Assembly: GCF_025574465.1 (NCBI RefSeq)
Contig: NZ_JAOBPP010000020.1
Span: 600,549-664,548, forward strand
Source: Kordiimonas aestuarii
GTDB lineage: Bacteria; Pseudomonadota; Alphaproteobacteria; Sphingomonadales; Kordiimonadaceae
Direction of reading: 5' to 3'
Length of the DNA: 64,000 bases
Made by a program: the position numbers and the translations under genes. Below the pieces are notes generated by a model. It searched no databases. It worked only from the letters and a program-made list of their open reading frames with translations, and was not told the origin of the DNA. This document shows, piece after piece, positions 55,936 to 64,000 of the stretch (position 1 is its first letter; each line of letters starts with the position of its first letter).

Positions 55936-56529
55936 ATGCGTCCACTACCTGAGACATGGCCCACCATGCCGACGAACCTGTGCCGCTTCTATGATGTCTG
56001 GCAGGCCGCGCGCGAAGACAATGACGGCGGTATCCCCTACCGGCGGCAGCTTGGCTTGCCGGTTTTGCGGGCATTGTCAGCGCATCTTGTTGTCTTTGAA
56101 CGGATCGGGCCCGGCGACCTGCGGGTGAAAATGAGTGGCACGGCCATGGACGCACTGTTTGACCGCAACCTCACCGGCGCCAGTATTTATGATGTGGCGG
56201 AACGCAATGCCGGAGACGCCATGGTTGCCTTTTACGAAGCGCTGCTTGATCACCCCGCCGGGGGGTACGCCTGCGACATACTGGTTATGGAAACAGGGAA
56301 GCGTATTCGGGCGGAATATCTTACGCTGCCGCTATTGAACCGCGATGGTGAGCGGGTTCAGGTTGCATCATTGTGCGAAACAGAGATTGACGGCTATGGC
56401 CTGCCCTCCAAGGGCCTGGAACCTCGCATCACCTATAGCGAGCTTGTCAGCGTCAGCCATCTTGATATCGGCCTTGGCTTGCCGGACTATACCTTCACCA
56501 TGAAAGGCAACGCGCCTGACAAAAAATGA
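55936..56529 (+). CDS. PAS_5-type domain protein
   Basis: 197 residues. Core matches the PAS_5 family (mostly alphaproteobacterial sensor-like proteins of unknown role): FYDVWQAAREDNDGGIPYRR, LSAHLVVFERIGPGDLRVK, DRNLTGASIYDV, AMVAFYEALLDHPAGGY, YLTLPLLNRDGERVQVASL. No output domain or membrane segment. Start ATG 55936, or GTG 55927, where GAGGAAA falls between them. It lies just upstream of the avidin-like gene, 18 bases apart. Confidence 0.83.
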   Translation: MRPLPETWPTMPTNLCRFYDVWQAAREDNDGGIPYRRQLGLPVLRALSAHLVVFERIGPGDLRVKMSGTAMDALFDRNLTGASIYDVAERNAGDAMVAFYEALLDHPAGGYACDILVMETGKRIRAEYLTLPLLNRDGERVQVASLCETEIDGYGLPSKGLEPRITYSELVSVSHLDIGLGLPDYTFTMKGNAPDKK

Positions 56530-56547
56530 CGTCGGGGAGAGGACTTT

Positions 56548-57003
56548 ATGAAACCGGCCTTGCCATATTCGCTGGTGGGTCCTGTAGCGAGCGGCTTTTT
56601 TTTGACGCTATTCAGCACCCTGCCCGCCGCCGCCCGTGACTGTTGGGACCTGCATGGTGAATGGACAACCAACCTCGGTGCCACCGTCAGTTTTGACAAC
56701 ATTGACCGGGAAAGCGGCCAAATCACCGGGCGGTATTTCCCGAAAAGCCTGCCCGAGCGTTCCTTCCCACTGACCGGGTTTGTCAATTCGAATGGCCGGG
56801 AAACTGGCGACCGTCATTACGCCGTAGCGGTGACTTTTGCTGTCAGCTTCGCGGAATTTGGTGGCATCACATCATGGAGCGGTATTTGCCGCATGGAAGC
56901 AGAAGCGCCGGTCATCGATACCGAAGACCTGATCATCGCCCCGATGGCCGACTATGTATGGTCGCATGTCATCAACAATCATGATACACTGAAGCCGAAA
57001 TAA
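56548..57003 (+). CDS. secreted avidin-fold protein with altered biotin site
   Basis: 151 residues with a signal peptide to about 29. The mature part reads like avidin/streptavidin: C32..LHGEW39TTNLGATV, TGRY63, FPLTGFVN, ITSWSGIC114 and VWSHVINNHDTLKP. Cys32 and Cys114 match the avidin Cys4-Cys83 disulfide, Trp138 and Asp146 match streptavidin Trp120 and Asp128 at identical spacing. But streptavidin Asn23, Ser27, Ser45, Trp79 and Trp108 align with Thr41, Ala45, Pro65, Phe101 and Asp127, so the biotin pocket looks remodelled. It may bind another ligand. The alignment is mine, by eye. Co-directional with the PAS gene upstream (18-base gap). Confidence 0.72.
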   Translation: MKPALPYSLVGPVASGFFLTLFSTLPAAARDCWDLHGEWTTNLGATVSFDNIDRESGQITGRYFPKSLPERSFPLTGFVNSNGRETGDRHYAVAVTFAVSFAEFGGITSWSGICRMEAEAPVIDTEDLIIAPMADYVWSHVINNHDTLKPK

Positions 57004-57111
57004 GCAGGTGAAGACCGGCGCGCGATGCGCCGCACGATTCCCGCACATATTTCGCACACTTTTTACACAAAACCCGGGTTTTCCCGCACAGATATCGCAC
57101 GGTTTTTCGCA

Positions 57112-57139
57112 CAAAAAAAAGGGCGCCTTGACGCGCCCT
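57112..57139 (-). terminator. terminator of the TPR gene
   Basis: GGGCGC (57121-57126) with GCGCCC (57133-57138); on the minus strand a run of eight Ts follows. Confidence 0.85.
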
Positions 57140-57164
57140 CGTTTCATTCGTATGGCCGCTGGTT

Positions 57165-57647
57165 TCAGCCTTCGTTGGCCAGGTCGGCACTGGCCTGCTT
57201 GGCGCGATATTCCTCGATCGCGGTATCAACCGCCTCAAGTTCGGCGCAGCCAGCCTGGCAAAGGCGCGCCAGTTTTTCGCGGTTTCCCTCAGCTTTCGCT
57301 GCCAGGTTGCGCTTCAAAAATGCAATGGCCTGTACTTCAAGCGCATCCTTGTCGTTGGGTTCAATCTCCAGCGCTTTGCGGTAATATTTGAGCCCGCTGC
57401 CCACATGGCCCTGCGCCTCGTGCGCCCGGCCAAGGCCAATCAGCGCATCCACGTTCGCCGGGTTCGCCACCAGCGCGCGCTCATAAAGCATCTGTGCATC
57501 ATGCGCTTTTTCTGCATTCAGGGAATGTTGCGCCTTTGTCACCAACTCACTGGAAAGCAAGCGGTATTTCTCTGCGGTCTGCGCAAAAGCAGGGCTTGCT
57601 ACCGCACCCATTAAGGCCGAAATCATTACCAAGTGTCGAATACGCAT
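57165..57647 (-). CDS. secreted TPR-repeat protein
   Basis: 160 residues. Signal peptide (LVMISALMGAVASPAFA), then two clear tetratricopeptide repeats: AHDAQMLYERALVANPANVD and VGSGLKYYRKALEIEPNDKD, and a helical C-terminus with two cysteines (LARLCQAGCAELEAVD). Periplasmic protein-protein interaction scaffold by fold; partners unknown. Confidence 0.85.
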   Translation of the reverse strand: MRIRHLVMISALMGAVASPAFAQTAEKYRLLSSELVTKAQHSLNAEKAHDAQMLYERALVANPANVDALIGLGRAHEAQGHVGSGLKYYRKALEIEPNDKDALEVQAIAFLKRNLAAKAEGNREKLARLCQAGCAELEAVDTAIEEYRAKQASADLANEG

Positions 57648-57806
57648 GCTTACCTCATCACTGTTCCAATTTCATGACGATACCCGCTTCGGCGCGCGCT
57701 GTCTTCCTTTTTAGGTAGAGCGTTCACGGCGTGCGACAAAGTCATTATTTCTTGAGCTTACGCCCCATATCGCAAAGAATTGGTAAACAATGCGCGCTTT
57801 TTATGG

Positions 57807-59132
57807 CTAAGCCTGCCGTTCAAGAAGTGCGACAAAAAAGCCGTCCGTCCCATGGCTATGCGGAGCGAACTGCAGGCATTTTGGCTCCTGCGATACTGTA
57901 TCCGGCACCGCGCTTGCCAGAACGGCACGCCAGATATCGCGGTAATCAAGCAGTTTCCAGCCGTCGGCCGCCTGCTTCATAAAGCCTTGAATTATCTGTT
58001 CATTCTCGGCAGGCAACAGCGAGCAGGTCATGTAAACCAGCCGCCCGCGCACCTTCACCAGCGACGCGGCCTCCCTCAGAATCGTGGCTTGCAGTTTATT
58101 GATCTCCGCGAGGCTCGTTTCATCAAACCGCCAGCGCTGGTCCGGGCTGCGGCGCCATGTCCCGGTACCGGTGCAGGGCACGTCCACCACGACCCGGTCC
58201 GCCCTGCCCACAAGGTCCTGCAAGGCTGACTTTCGTCCGCTGCCCTCAGGCGCAAGGCGGGTGACCTGAATATTGCGCACACCCGCGCGCTGGATACGGT
58301 GTCGGAAATCTGCCAGCCGCTTACCCGAGATATCAAATGCGTGGATCTGTCCCTTGTTCGCCATGTCGGCCGCCACGGCGAGGCTTTTGCCGCCACCACC
58401 GGCGCAAAGGTCAACCACCTGATGCCCAGGCTCCGCCGCCACAAGGGCGGACGCCACCTGCGCGGCTTCGTCCTGCACCTCGATATAGCCGCCCCGGTAG
58501 GACTTGTCAGCCCCAAGGTTCACGCGCGCATGAATGCGGTATCCAAAGCTGGAATATTTATTTTTTTCAATGGCTTCAAGCGGTATACTAAGTTTTGACT
58601 TTATATCTAAACCGACGTCTTTGAGTGCGTTAATCCGGATATCCAGCGGCGCTGTTTCATGGAAAGCCGCCATGGCGGTTTCGAAGTCAGCGCCAAAGCG
58701 CTGGTGCAAGCCAGCCGCAGCCCAAGCAGGCACATTGCAGCGCGCCTCCACCGGGGCTGTGGCCCAATTCAGCGATTTCAGGGTTGTTATCCCTGACTCC
58801 TCCACGCCACTAGGCGCAGGCGGTGCAAACTTGTCATCCCCACCAAATAAACCAAGGGATTCCGCGTCATGCCTGCAGAGATAGGCGATCAACAGCGAAC
58901 GGCCGTCCACCGATAGTGTTGCTTCCTCCAGCGCCCACAGCAGCACTTCGCGTTGGCGCAACACGCCATAAACCATGTCCGATATCGCGCGTTTGTCCTT
59001 CGAGCCTGCGAAACGGCGGGCACGGAAATAGTCGGCAACCAAACGGTCGGCGGGCAAACCGCGCGCCATGATTGCCACCTCAATGGATGCCAGAATCTCA
59101 ATGGCGGCGGCAAGTCGCGCGGATGGTTGCAT
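57807..59132 (-). CDS. rsmB: RsmB-type rRNA cytosine-C5 methyltransferase
   Basis: 441 residues. NusB-like RNA-binding helices at the N-terminus (VADYFRARRFAGSKDKRAIS), then the SAM-dependent RsmB/NSUN domain: DLCAGGGGKSLAVAADM, HAFDISGKRLADFRHRIQRA, VVVDVPCTGTGTWRRSPDQRW (catalytic Cys region) and VYMTCSLLPAENE (second Cys). The enzyme makes m5C in 16S rRNA. It follows guaB by nine bases in the same operon, an order seen in other alphaproteobacteria. Confidence 0.9.
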   Translation of the reverse strand: MQPSARLAAAIEILASIEVAIMARGLPADRLVADYFRARRFAGSKDKRAISDMVYGVLRQREVLLWALEEATLSVDGRSLLIAYLCRHDAESLGLFGGDDKFAPPAPSGVEESGITTLKSLNWATAPVEARCNVPAWAAAGLHQRFGADFETAMAAFHETAPLDIRINALKDVGLDIKSKLSIPLEAIEKNKYSSFGYRIHARVNLGADKSYRGGYIEVQDEAAQVASALVAAEPGHQVVDLCAGGGGKSLAVAADMANKGQIHAFDISGKRLADFRHRIQRAGVRNIQVTRLAPEGSGRKSALQDLVGRADRVVVDVPCTGTGTWRRSPDQRWRFDETSLAEINKLQATILREAASLVKVRGRLVYMTCSLLPAENEQIIQGFMKQAADGWKLLDYRDIWRAVLASAVPDTVSQEPKCLQFAPHSHGTDGFFVALLERQA

Positions 59133-59141
59133 GTTTTTCGC

Positions 59142-60623
<1,482 letters not shown>

Positions 60624-60781
60624 TCATCAGTGGGCGCCGTCTAAAGGCGCGCGACCCTGCCACTTTTCGCGGTTCCGGGCCAACCCTGGTTTAAGATATT
60701 CGCCGTTCAATAACCCCAAGCAGCGGCAAAAATCAACGTGAATCTTGCCACAGGGGAAAACTAATCCGGATGGGGCGTTTT

Positions 60782-61510
60782 TCAGGTGTCGTCAGTTGCC
60801 CGCGTTTCGCCGGGCGCATGCCGACGGAAACCCTGTGCCACCACAAACCATTCCACGCTGTCTTGCCGGCTGGCTGGCGGTTTGGTGTGCTTGACTGTGC
60901 GAAAATGTCGCTTCATGCGCTTCATCAGTTCGTTGTCGGAGCCGCCCTGCAGGACCTTAGCGGCAAACGTGCCGCCTTCCGCCAATACCTTGATGGCAAA
61001 GTCAAGTGCGGCTTCACACAACGCCATGGTGCGCATGTGGTCCGTCTGCTTATGGCCAGTGGCAGAGTTTGCCATGTCGGATAGCACGATATCAGCCGGG
61101 CCATCCAGTGCTTCCATAAGGCGTTCTTCCGCGCCTTCATCCAGAAAATCCATCACCCAGATGTTGGCGCCGGGGATGGGCTCCACTTCCTGCAGGTCGA
61201 TGCCCACCACCTGTGCGCCCTTCGGGCACCGTTCGGTGATCACCTGTGTCCAACCACCCGGGGCGCAGCCAAGGTCGACAATACGCATGGCCCCCTTGAG
61301 CAGTTCATAGCGTTCATCAAGTTCAAGAAGCTTGAAGGCCGCGCGGCTGCGATAACCAAGCCTGCGGGCTTCGGCAACATAGGGGTCGTTCAGTTGGCGT
61401 TGTAGCCACCGGGTGCTTGAGCTTTTGCGCCCACGTGCTGTTTTCACCCGCACCTTGGCACCCCGTGCCCGGCTTCGTGTGTTCGATTGTGTATTCCAGC
61501 CTTTAGCCAT
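60782..61510 (-). CDS. rlmE: 23S rRNA (uridine-2'-O-)-methyltransferase
   Basis: FtsJ/RlmE family: 2'-O-methylation of U2552. 242 residues with a basic N-terminal extension of about 45 residues (SRARGAKVRVKTARGRKSSS). Catalytic KDKE set: Lys in RSRAAFKLLEL, Asp in VLSDMANSATG, Lys in AAKVLQGG and Glu in DSVEWFVV; SAM loop DLGCAPGGWTQV. Its start overlaps the end of the ppx gene by eight bases. Confidence 0.95.
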   Translation of the reverse strand: MAKGWNTQSNTRSRARGAKVRVKTARGRKSSSTRWLQRQLNDPYVAEARRLGYRSRAAFKLLELDERYELLKGAMRIVDLGCAPGGWTQVITERCPKGAQVVGIDLQEVEPIPGANIWVMDFLDEGAEERLMEALDGPADIVLSDMANSATGHKQTDHMRTMALCEAALDFAIKVLAEGGTFAAKVLQGGSDNELMKRMKRHFRTVKHTKPPASRQDSVEWFVVAQGFRRHAPGETRATDDT

Positions 61511-62831
61511 TTGACTTCGCCCTGTTATCCCGGTTACTGCCTTGCGCGCGGCTGCGGTGCCTGTTCCGCGCGATCGGTTCGTCCACCTGCATCATGCCAC
61601 GTAGGATGCCTTCTCTGATACCCCTGTCTGCCACGCGCAGGCTTGGTACATTCCACATCCCGAGAATTGCCTCAAGGATGGCGCAGCCTGCTACCACAAG
61701 ATCAGCACGCTCCGGCCCAATACAGGGTTGCGCGGCGCGCTCAAGGTGGCTCATTTCCGCAACCTGACGGGACAGCGCGTGAATATCCCGCGATTTCATC
61801 CATGCGCCGTCCACTTTTTCACGCACATAGCGCGGTAAGTTAAGATGCAGGCTGGCAAGCGTCGTGACTGTTCCCGAAGTGCCCAAAAACTGGGTCTGGC
61901 GTCGCTTTACAACGTCGGCAACCCGGTGCGCTTGTTCAAACGCCTTCAGGTGTTCCTCGACAAGTGAAACCATCTGCGCATAACTATCAGCCGAAACGGT
62001 CTGACCAATAGTGCCATAACTTTCGGACAGGTTTACCACGCCCCACGGGATGGACATCCAACCGCTGATCTCTGAACGATTTCCAGGCAGCACCCGGACC
62101 CATATCAATTCGGTACTACCGCCACCGATATCAAACACCAACGCGTGCCTGTTACCCGGGGCAATGAGCGACTGGCACCCCATGACAGCAAGACGGGCTT
62201 CTTCCTTCGCGGAAATAATATCCAGATTAAGCCCAGTCTCCCGCTTTACCCGCGCGATGAACTCGTCCGCGTTATCGGCCACACGGCAGGCCTCTGTCGC
62301 GACATGGCGCATGCAGGTGACACCACGGCGGTTGATTTTCTCTGCGCATACCTTGAGCGCCTCAACCGTACGGTCCATAGCAGCGTCCGAGAGACGATTA
62401 CCGTTTGAAACCCCTTCCCCCAACCGAACAATCCGGGAAAAAGCATCGATCACCCGGAAGCCACCCCGCGTTGGCCGTGCGATCAACAGGCGGCAGTTAT
62501 TGGTGCCCAGGTCAATGGCGCTATAAACGCTCCTAACTGGCGGATATGGCTGGCGGCGCGGATTACCGTTCAACTGTTTCGGCTTGCTGGTCTGGGAAGC
62601 TGCCATGTCGGCAGCAGGTGCCTTGGCATCGACCGGCGCGGGCTCGTTAGGGCGCTTGGCATCTCCGCCCTCGGGGGCGCTGCCAGCTTGCTGCGGCCGG
62701 TTCTTCTTTGGCCCTCGCCTACGAGAACGGCGCCTATTACGCTTCGCTGCATCACTCTTTTGGTGCTGGCGGCTTTCTTCATCGCCTTCAACCGCCTGCC
62801 CCGGGCCCTCGGCCCTCGGGTCTACCGACAT
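61503..62831 (-). CDS. exopolyphosphatase / guanosine pentaphosphate phosphohydrolase family
   Basis: 442 residues from ATG 62831. Basic disordered N-terminus (NRRRSRRRGPKKNR), then the Ppx/GppA fold of the actin-like superfamily: YSAIDLGTNNCRLLIARP (phosphate loop 1), EGVSNGNRLSDAAMDRT, EARLAVMG, LVFDIGGGSTELIWV (loop 2) and LGTSGTVTTLAS. Degrades polyphosphate and/or pppGpp. The C-terminal HD domain of large Ppx is absent, so this is the short form. It is divergent from the LexA-boxed small gene, whose SOS box 1 lies about 125 bases upstream of this start. Confidence 0.87.
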   Translation of the reverse strand: MSVDPRAEGPGQAVEGDEESRQHQKSDAAKRNRRRSRRRGPKKNRPQQAGSAPEGGDAKRPNEPAPVDAKAPAADMAASQTSKPKQLNGNPRRQPYPPVRSVYSAIDLGTNNCRLLIARPTRGGFRVIDAFSRIVRLGEGVSNGNRLSDAAMDRTVEALKVCAEKINRRGVTCMRHVATEACRVADNADEFIARVKRETGLNLDIISAKEEARLAVMGCQSLIAPGNRHALVFDIGGGSTELIWVRVLPGNRSEISGWMSIPWGVVNLSESYGTIGQTVSADSYAQMVSLVEEHLKAFEQAHRVADVVKRRQTQFLGTSGTVTTLASLHLNLPRYVREKVDGAWMKSRDIHALSRQVAEMSHLERAAQPCIGPERADLVVAGCAILEAILGMWNVPSLRVADRGIREGILRGMMQVDEPIARNRHRSRAQGSNRDNRAKSNG

Positions 62832-62954
62832 ATTTTTTCTCTTGTTATAATTTTTATCACGGAACCACGTCCGCTCACTTGCCCCCTGTGTATCACCCTC
62901 CCGCGCCCATACACAACAAAATTGCGCACTGTCTGTTGCTGCTATTTCACATTT

Positions 62955-62969
62955 GTTCTTTTTTTGTTC
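62955..62969. promoter_or_regulatory. LexA (SOS) box 1 of the small membrane protein gene
   Basis: GTTC-TTTTTTT-GTTC, exact GTTC-N7-GTTC, ending immediately before a TTGACG -35 element. Confidence 0.8.
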
Positions 62970-62998
62970 TTGACGCGCACCTCTCAAACCAATAAAAG
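62970..62998 (+). promoter_or_regulatory. promoter of the small membrane protein gene
   Basis: TTGACG (62970-62975), 17 bases, TAAAAG (62993-62998), squeezed between two LexA boxes; expected start is just before the ribosome binding site. Confidence 0.6.
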
Positions 62999-63012
62999 AA
63001 CAAAAAACGAAC
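62998..63012. promoter_or_regulatory. LexA (SOS) box 2 of the small membrane protein gene
   Basis: GAAC-AAAAAAC-GAAC, the same motif on the opposite strand (GTTC-N7-GTTC), lying between the -10 and the GGAGG ribosome binding site. Confidence 0.75.
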
Positions 63013-63022
63013 GGAGGCGGAA

Positions 63023-63205
63023 ATGCTTGATCTATCCCACGTTGTTACATTGCTGTTGTTCATTGTGATTGGTGGTATCGGCATGGCGTCCATGCAGGAC
63101 GGCTTGGGAATTGTCGGTCGTCGGCTGATGATGCTTTTTCGCCGCCGGCTTCATAACCCTCGCACTGGTACGGTGCGCCCACAGACTTTTATGATTATGG
63201 ATTAA
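63023..63205 (+). CDS. 60-residue SOS-controlled membrane protein
   Basis: One membrane helix (VVTLLLFIVIGGIGMASM, about 7-24) followed by an Arg-rich cytoplasmic tail (GRRLMMLFRRRLHNPRTG). The start ATG 63023 has GGAGG six bases upstream. The promoter is flanked by two exact LexA boxes, stronger LexA control than uvrA or ssb show here. No homologue recognised. By analogy of type (small, single-span, LexA-repressed), it recalls the SOS division inhibitors SidA of Caulobacter and SulA-substitutes of other bacteria, but no sequence similarity is claimed. It stands alone; no gene follows on its strand. Confidence 0.75.
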   Translation: MLDLSHVVTLLLFIVIGGIGMASMQDGLGIVGRRLMMLFRRRLHNPRTGTVRPQTFMIMD

Positions 63206-63309
63206 GCCAACATCCGACACCCGCCCGACATGGTGAAGCATATCGCCATGCAATCGTGGTGAGTTGGTGATGCGCCAGCGCAAATAGCACCTTGAATAGA
63301 TATGCTGTA

Positions 63310-63480
63310 AAATAGCGAAAGGCGCGGCGAACAACCAAAAAATATTGGTCGTAGCACCGCGCCTAATCCGAGCGAACCCCCAGGTATGCCCGGCCTTCGC
63401 GTCTCAGTGGCTGCTCAAGAGCGCCCAGGTTAGCCGCACCTCCCCAAGTTGACTAACCACGCCTGAGTGTGGCGAAGGTT
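63310..63480 (-). ncRNA. candidate structured small RNA
   Basis: On the minus strand: TTGACA (63514-63509) could be a -35, with a weak TCGGAT -10 17 bases on. The transcript would contain nested stems CCTTCGC/GCGAAGG, CTCAG/CTGAG, GGTTAG/CTAACC and GCTC/GAGC (63475-63390 region), and end in a long hairpin GGCGCGG/CCGCGCC with an inner CCAA/TTGG (63363-63321) followed by a T-rich stretch. About 170 bases. It does not fit 6S, SRP or RNase P RNA by shape or motif. The strand is not certain. Confidence 0.4.
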
Positions 63481-63568
63481 GCAGCATCCGACAGGATTTG
63501 TCGTCTGCTGTCAAGAGGCCTTGCGGCAACAATTGCGATTTAATGACATTTTTTTTAAAATCTAATGG

Positions 63569-63593
63569 AAAAGGAGCCACAGGGCTCCCTTTT
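63569..63593. terminator. terminator of the SPOR-domain gene
   Basis: GGAGCC (63573-63578) with GGCTCC (63583-63588), A-run on the left and T-run on the right; usable from either side. Confidence 0.75.
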
Positions 63594-63647
63594 CACAGAT
63601 ACATCTCAACGCAGGATTCTCGCTACATAAAGCGCTGGTAAAACCCT

Positions 63648-64000
63648 TTATCCGATCGGCTCGCCCTGATACTCAGAGACCCGGCAATATTGCTCGCCTC
63701 CCGTTGCGCGGATACGGTCACAAAGTGCCTCCGCGTCCCCTTCACTCTCGAGCGGACCAACAATCAGACGCAGGAAAGTGCCAATGCCTTCCTGGCTTTG
63801 GGTATAGATTAGCGGCTTGAGATCAGTCAGTTCACTGCCAAAAGCCTTAAGAAGGCTGTTCCAGCCAGATGACACCTGATCATTGGACCGATAGGACGCC
63901 AAGTGCGCGCCATAATAGGTTTGACTGGTCATTGGCGCACGGTTTTCAACCGGCGTTGGCGCAGCAGCGCCCGGCGTTGACGACACCGCCGTCGGGTCGG
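63648..64000 (-). CDS. SPOR-domain protein, C-terminal part
   Basis: Open to the right edge of the window, so the N-terminus is missing. The visible 117 residues are a Pro/Ala/Thr linker (about 20 residues) and a SPOR domain (TYYGAHLASYRSNDQVSSGW, FLRLIVGPLESEGDAEALC, YCRVSEY), which binds denuded peptidoglycan at division sites. Full-length homologues in this class have an N-terminal membrane segment or TPR part. The GTG at 63986 inside the frame is unlikely to be the start. It ends at a terminator. Confidence 0.85.
   Translation of the reverse strand, partial: DPTAVSSTPGAAAPTPVENRAPMTSQTYYGAHLASYRSNDQVSSGWNSLLKAFGSELTDLKPLIYTQSQEGIGTFLRLIVGPLESEGDAEALCDRIRATGGEQYCRVSEYQGEPIG

Larger units (their letters stand above)
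63206..63647. other. 442-base gene-free region, strongly structured
   Basis: No protein-coding gene supported. Holds the RNA candidate at 63310-63480, its possible promoter and a terminator for the SPOR gene. The frame at 63032-63334 on the minus strand is antisense to the small SOS gene and has no ribosome binding site. Confidence 0.6.

Noticed and set aside
63310..63480. 6S RNA
   Set aside because: Length is right, but the predicted fold is a set of separate hairpins rather than one rod with a central bubble.

Overview
The window is one stretch of a chromosome from an alphaproteobacterium; the mix of genes would suit a marine group such as Kordiimonadales, but that rank is inference. The alphaproteobacterial signs are an NDUFA12-type complex I accessory subunit followed by MlaD and DUF2155 genes, RNase E with an acidic insertion in its S1 domain, a ThiS-ThiG fusion, a B12-dependent ribonucleotide reductase, and SOS boxes of the alphaproteobacterial form GTTC-N7-GTTC. 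It is densely packed housekeeping DNA: no insertion sequence, prophage, CRISPR array, tRNA or rRNA was seen.

Layout. 1-6400: end of an M23 peptidase and a bactofilin, then a minus-strand block of a ClpP paralogue, prfB (with the programmed +1 frameshift), PBP1A and an AmiC-type amidase: cell wall growth and protein turnover. 6400-16200: rne, a BepA-like M48 protease, a DsbA-family protein, thiSG, and aroQ-accB-accC-aat. 16100-21700: DUF2155, mlaD and NDUFA12 genes on the minus strand, then nrdJ behind two NrdR-like boxes. 21800-32900: a GGDEF/EAL protein, a histone-H1-like/DUF4389 fusion, a glycerophosphodiesterase, a fatty acid hydroxylase, a thiolase/acyl-CoA dehydrogenase pair, a GntR-ABC transporter operon and a patatin lipase. 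33000-37400: betBA plus an unusually short BCCT-like transporter, a choline-to-glycine-betaine unit. 37600-44500: ssb and uvrA, each with a LexA box, around an ArsR/AHSA1 pair, a CNNM protein and a GFA protein. 44500-57700: peptidases, a membrane-anchored LytTR regulator, DUF4139, DUF924, trmFO, a VOC protein, a PAS protein, a secreted avidin-like protein and a TPR protein. 57800-64000: the minus-strand block ppx-rlmE-guaB-rsmB, a 60-residue membrane protein flanked by two LexA boxes, a possible structured RNA, and the end of a SPOR-domain gene.

The most interesting items are (i) the small LexA-controlled membrane protein at 63023-63205, a candidate SOS cell-division inhibitor or other damage effector, (ii) the avidin-fold protein at 56548-57003 whose disulfide cysteines, one tryptophan and one aspartate are kept while most biotin contacts are replaced, (iii) the short BCCT-like transporter, (iv) the gene-free, highly folded segment at 63310-63515, and (v) several well-formed operators (GntR, ArsR, NrdR, LexA). 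All calls come from reading the sequence; no database search was run.
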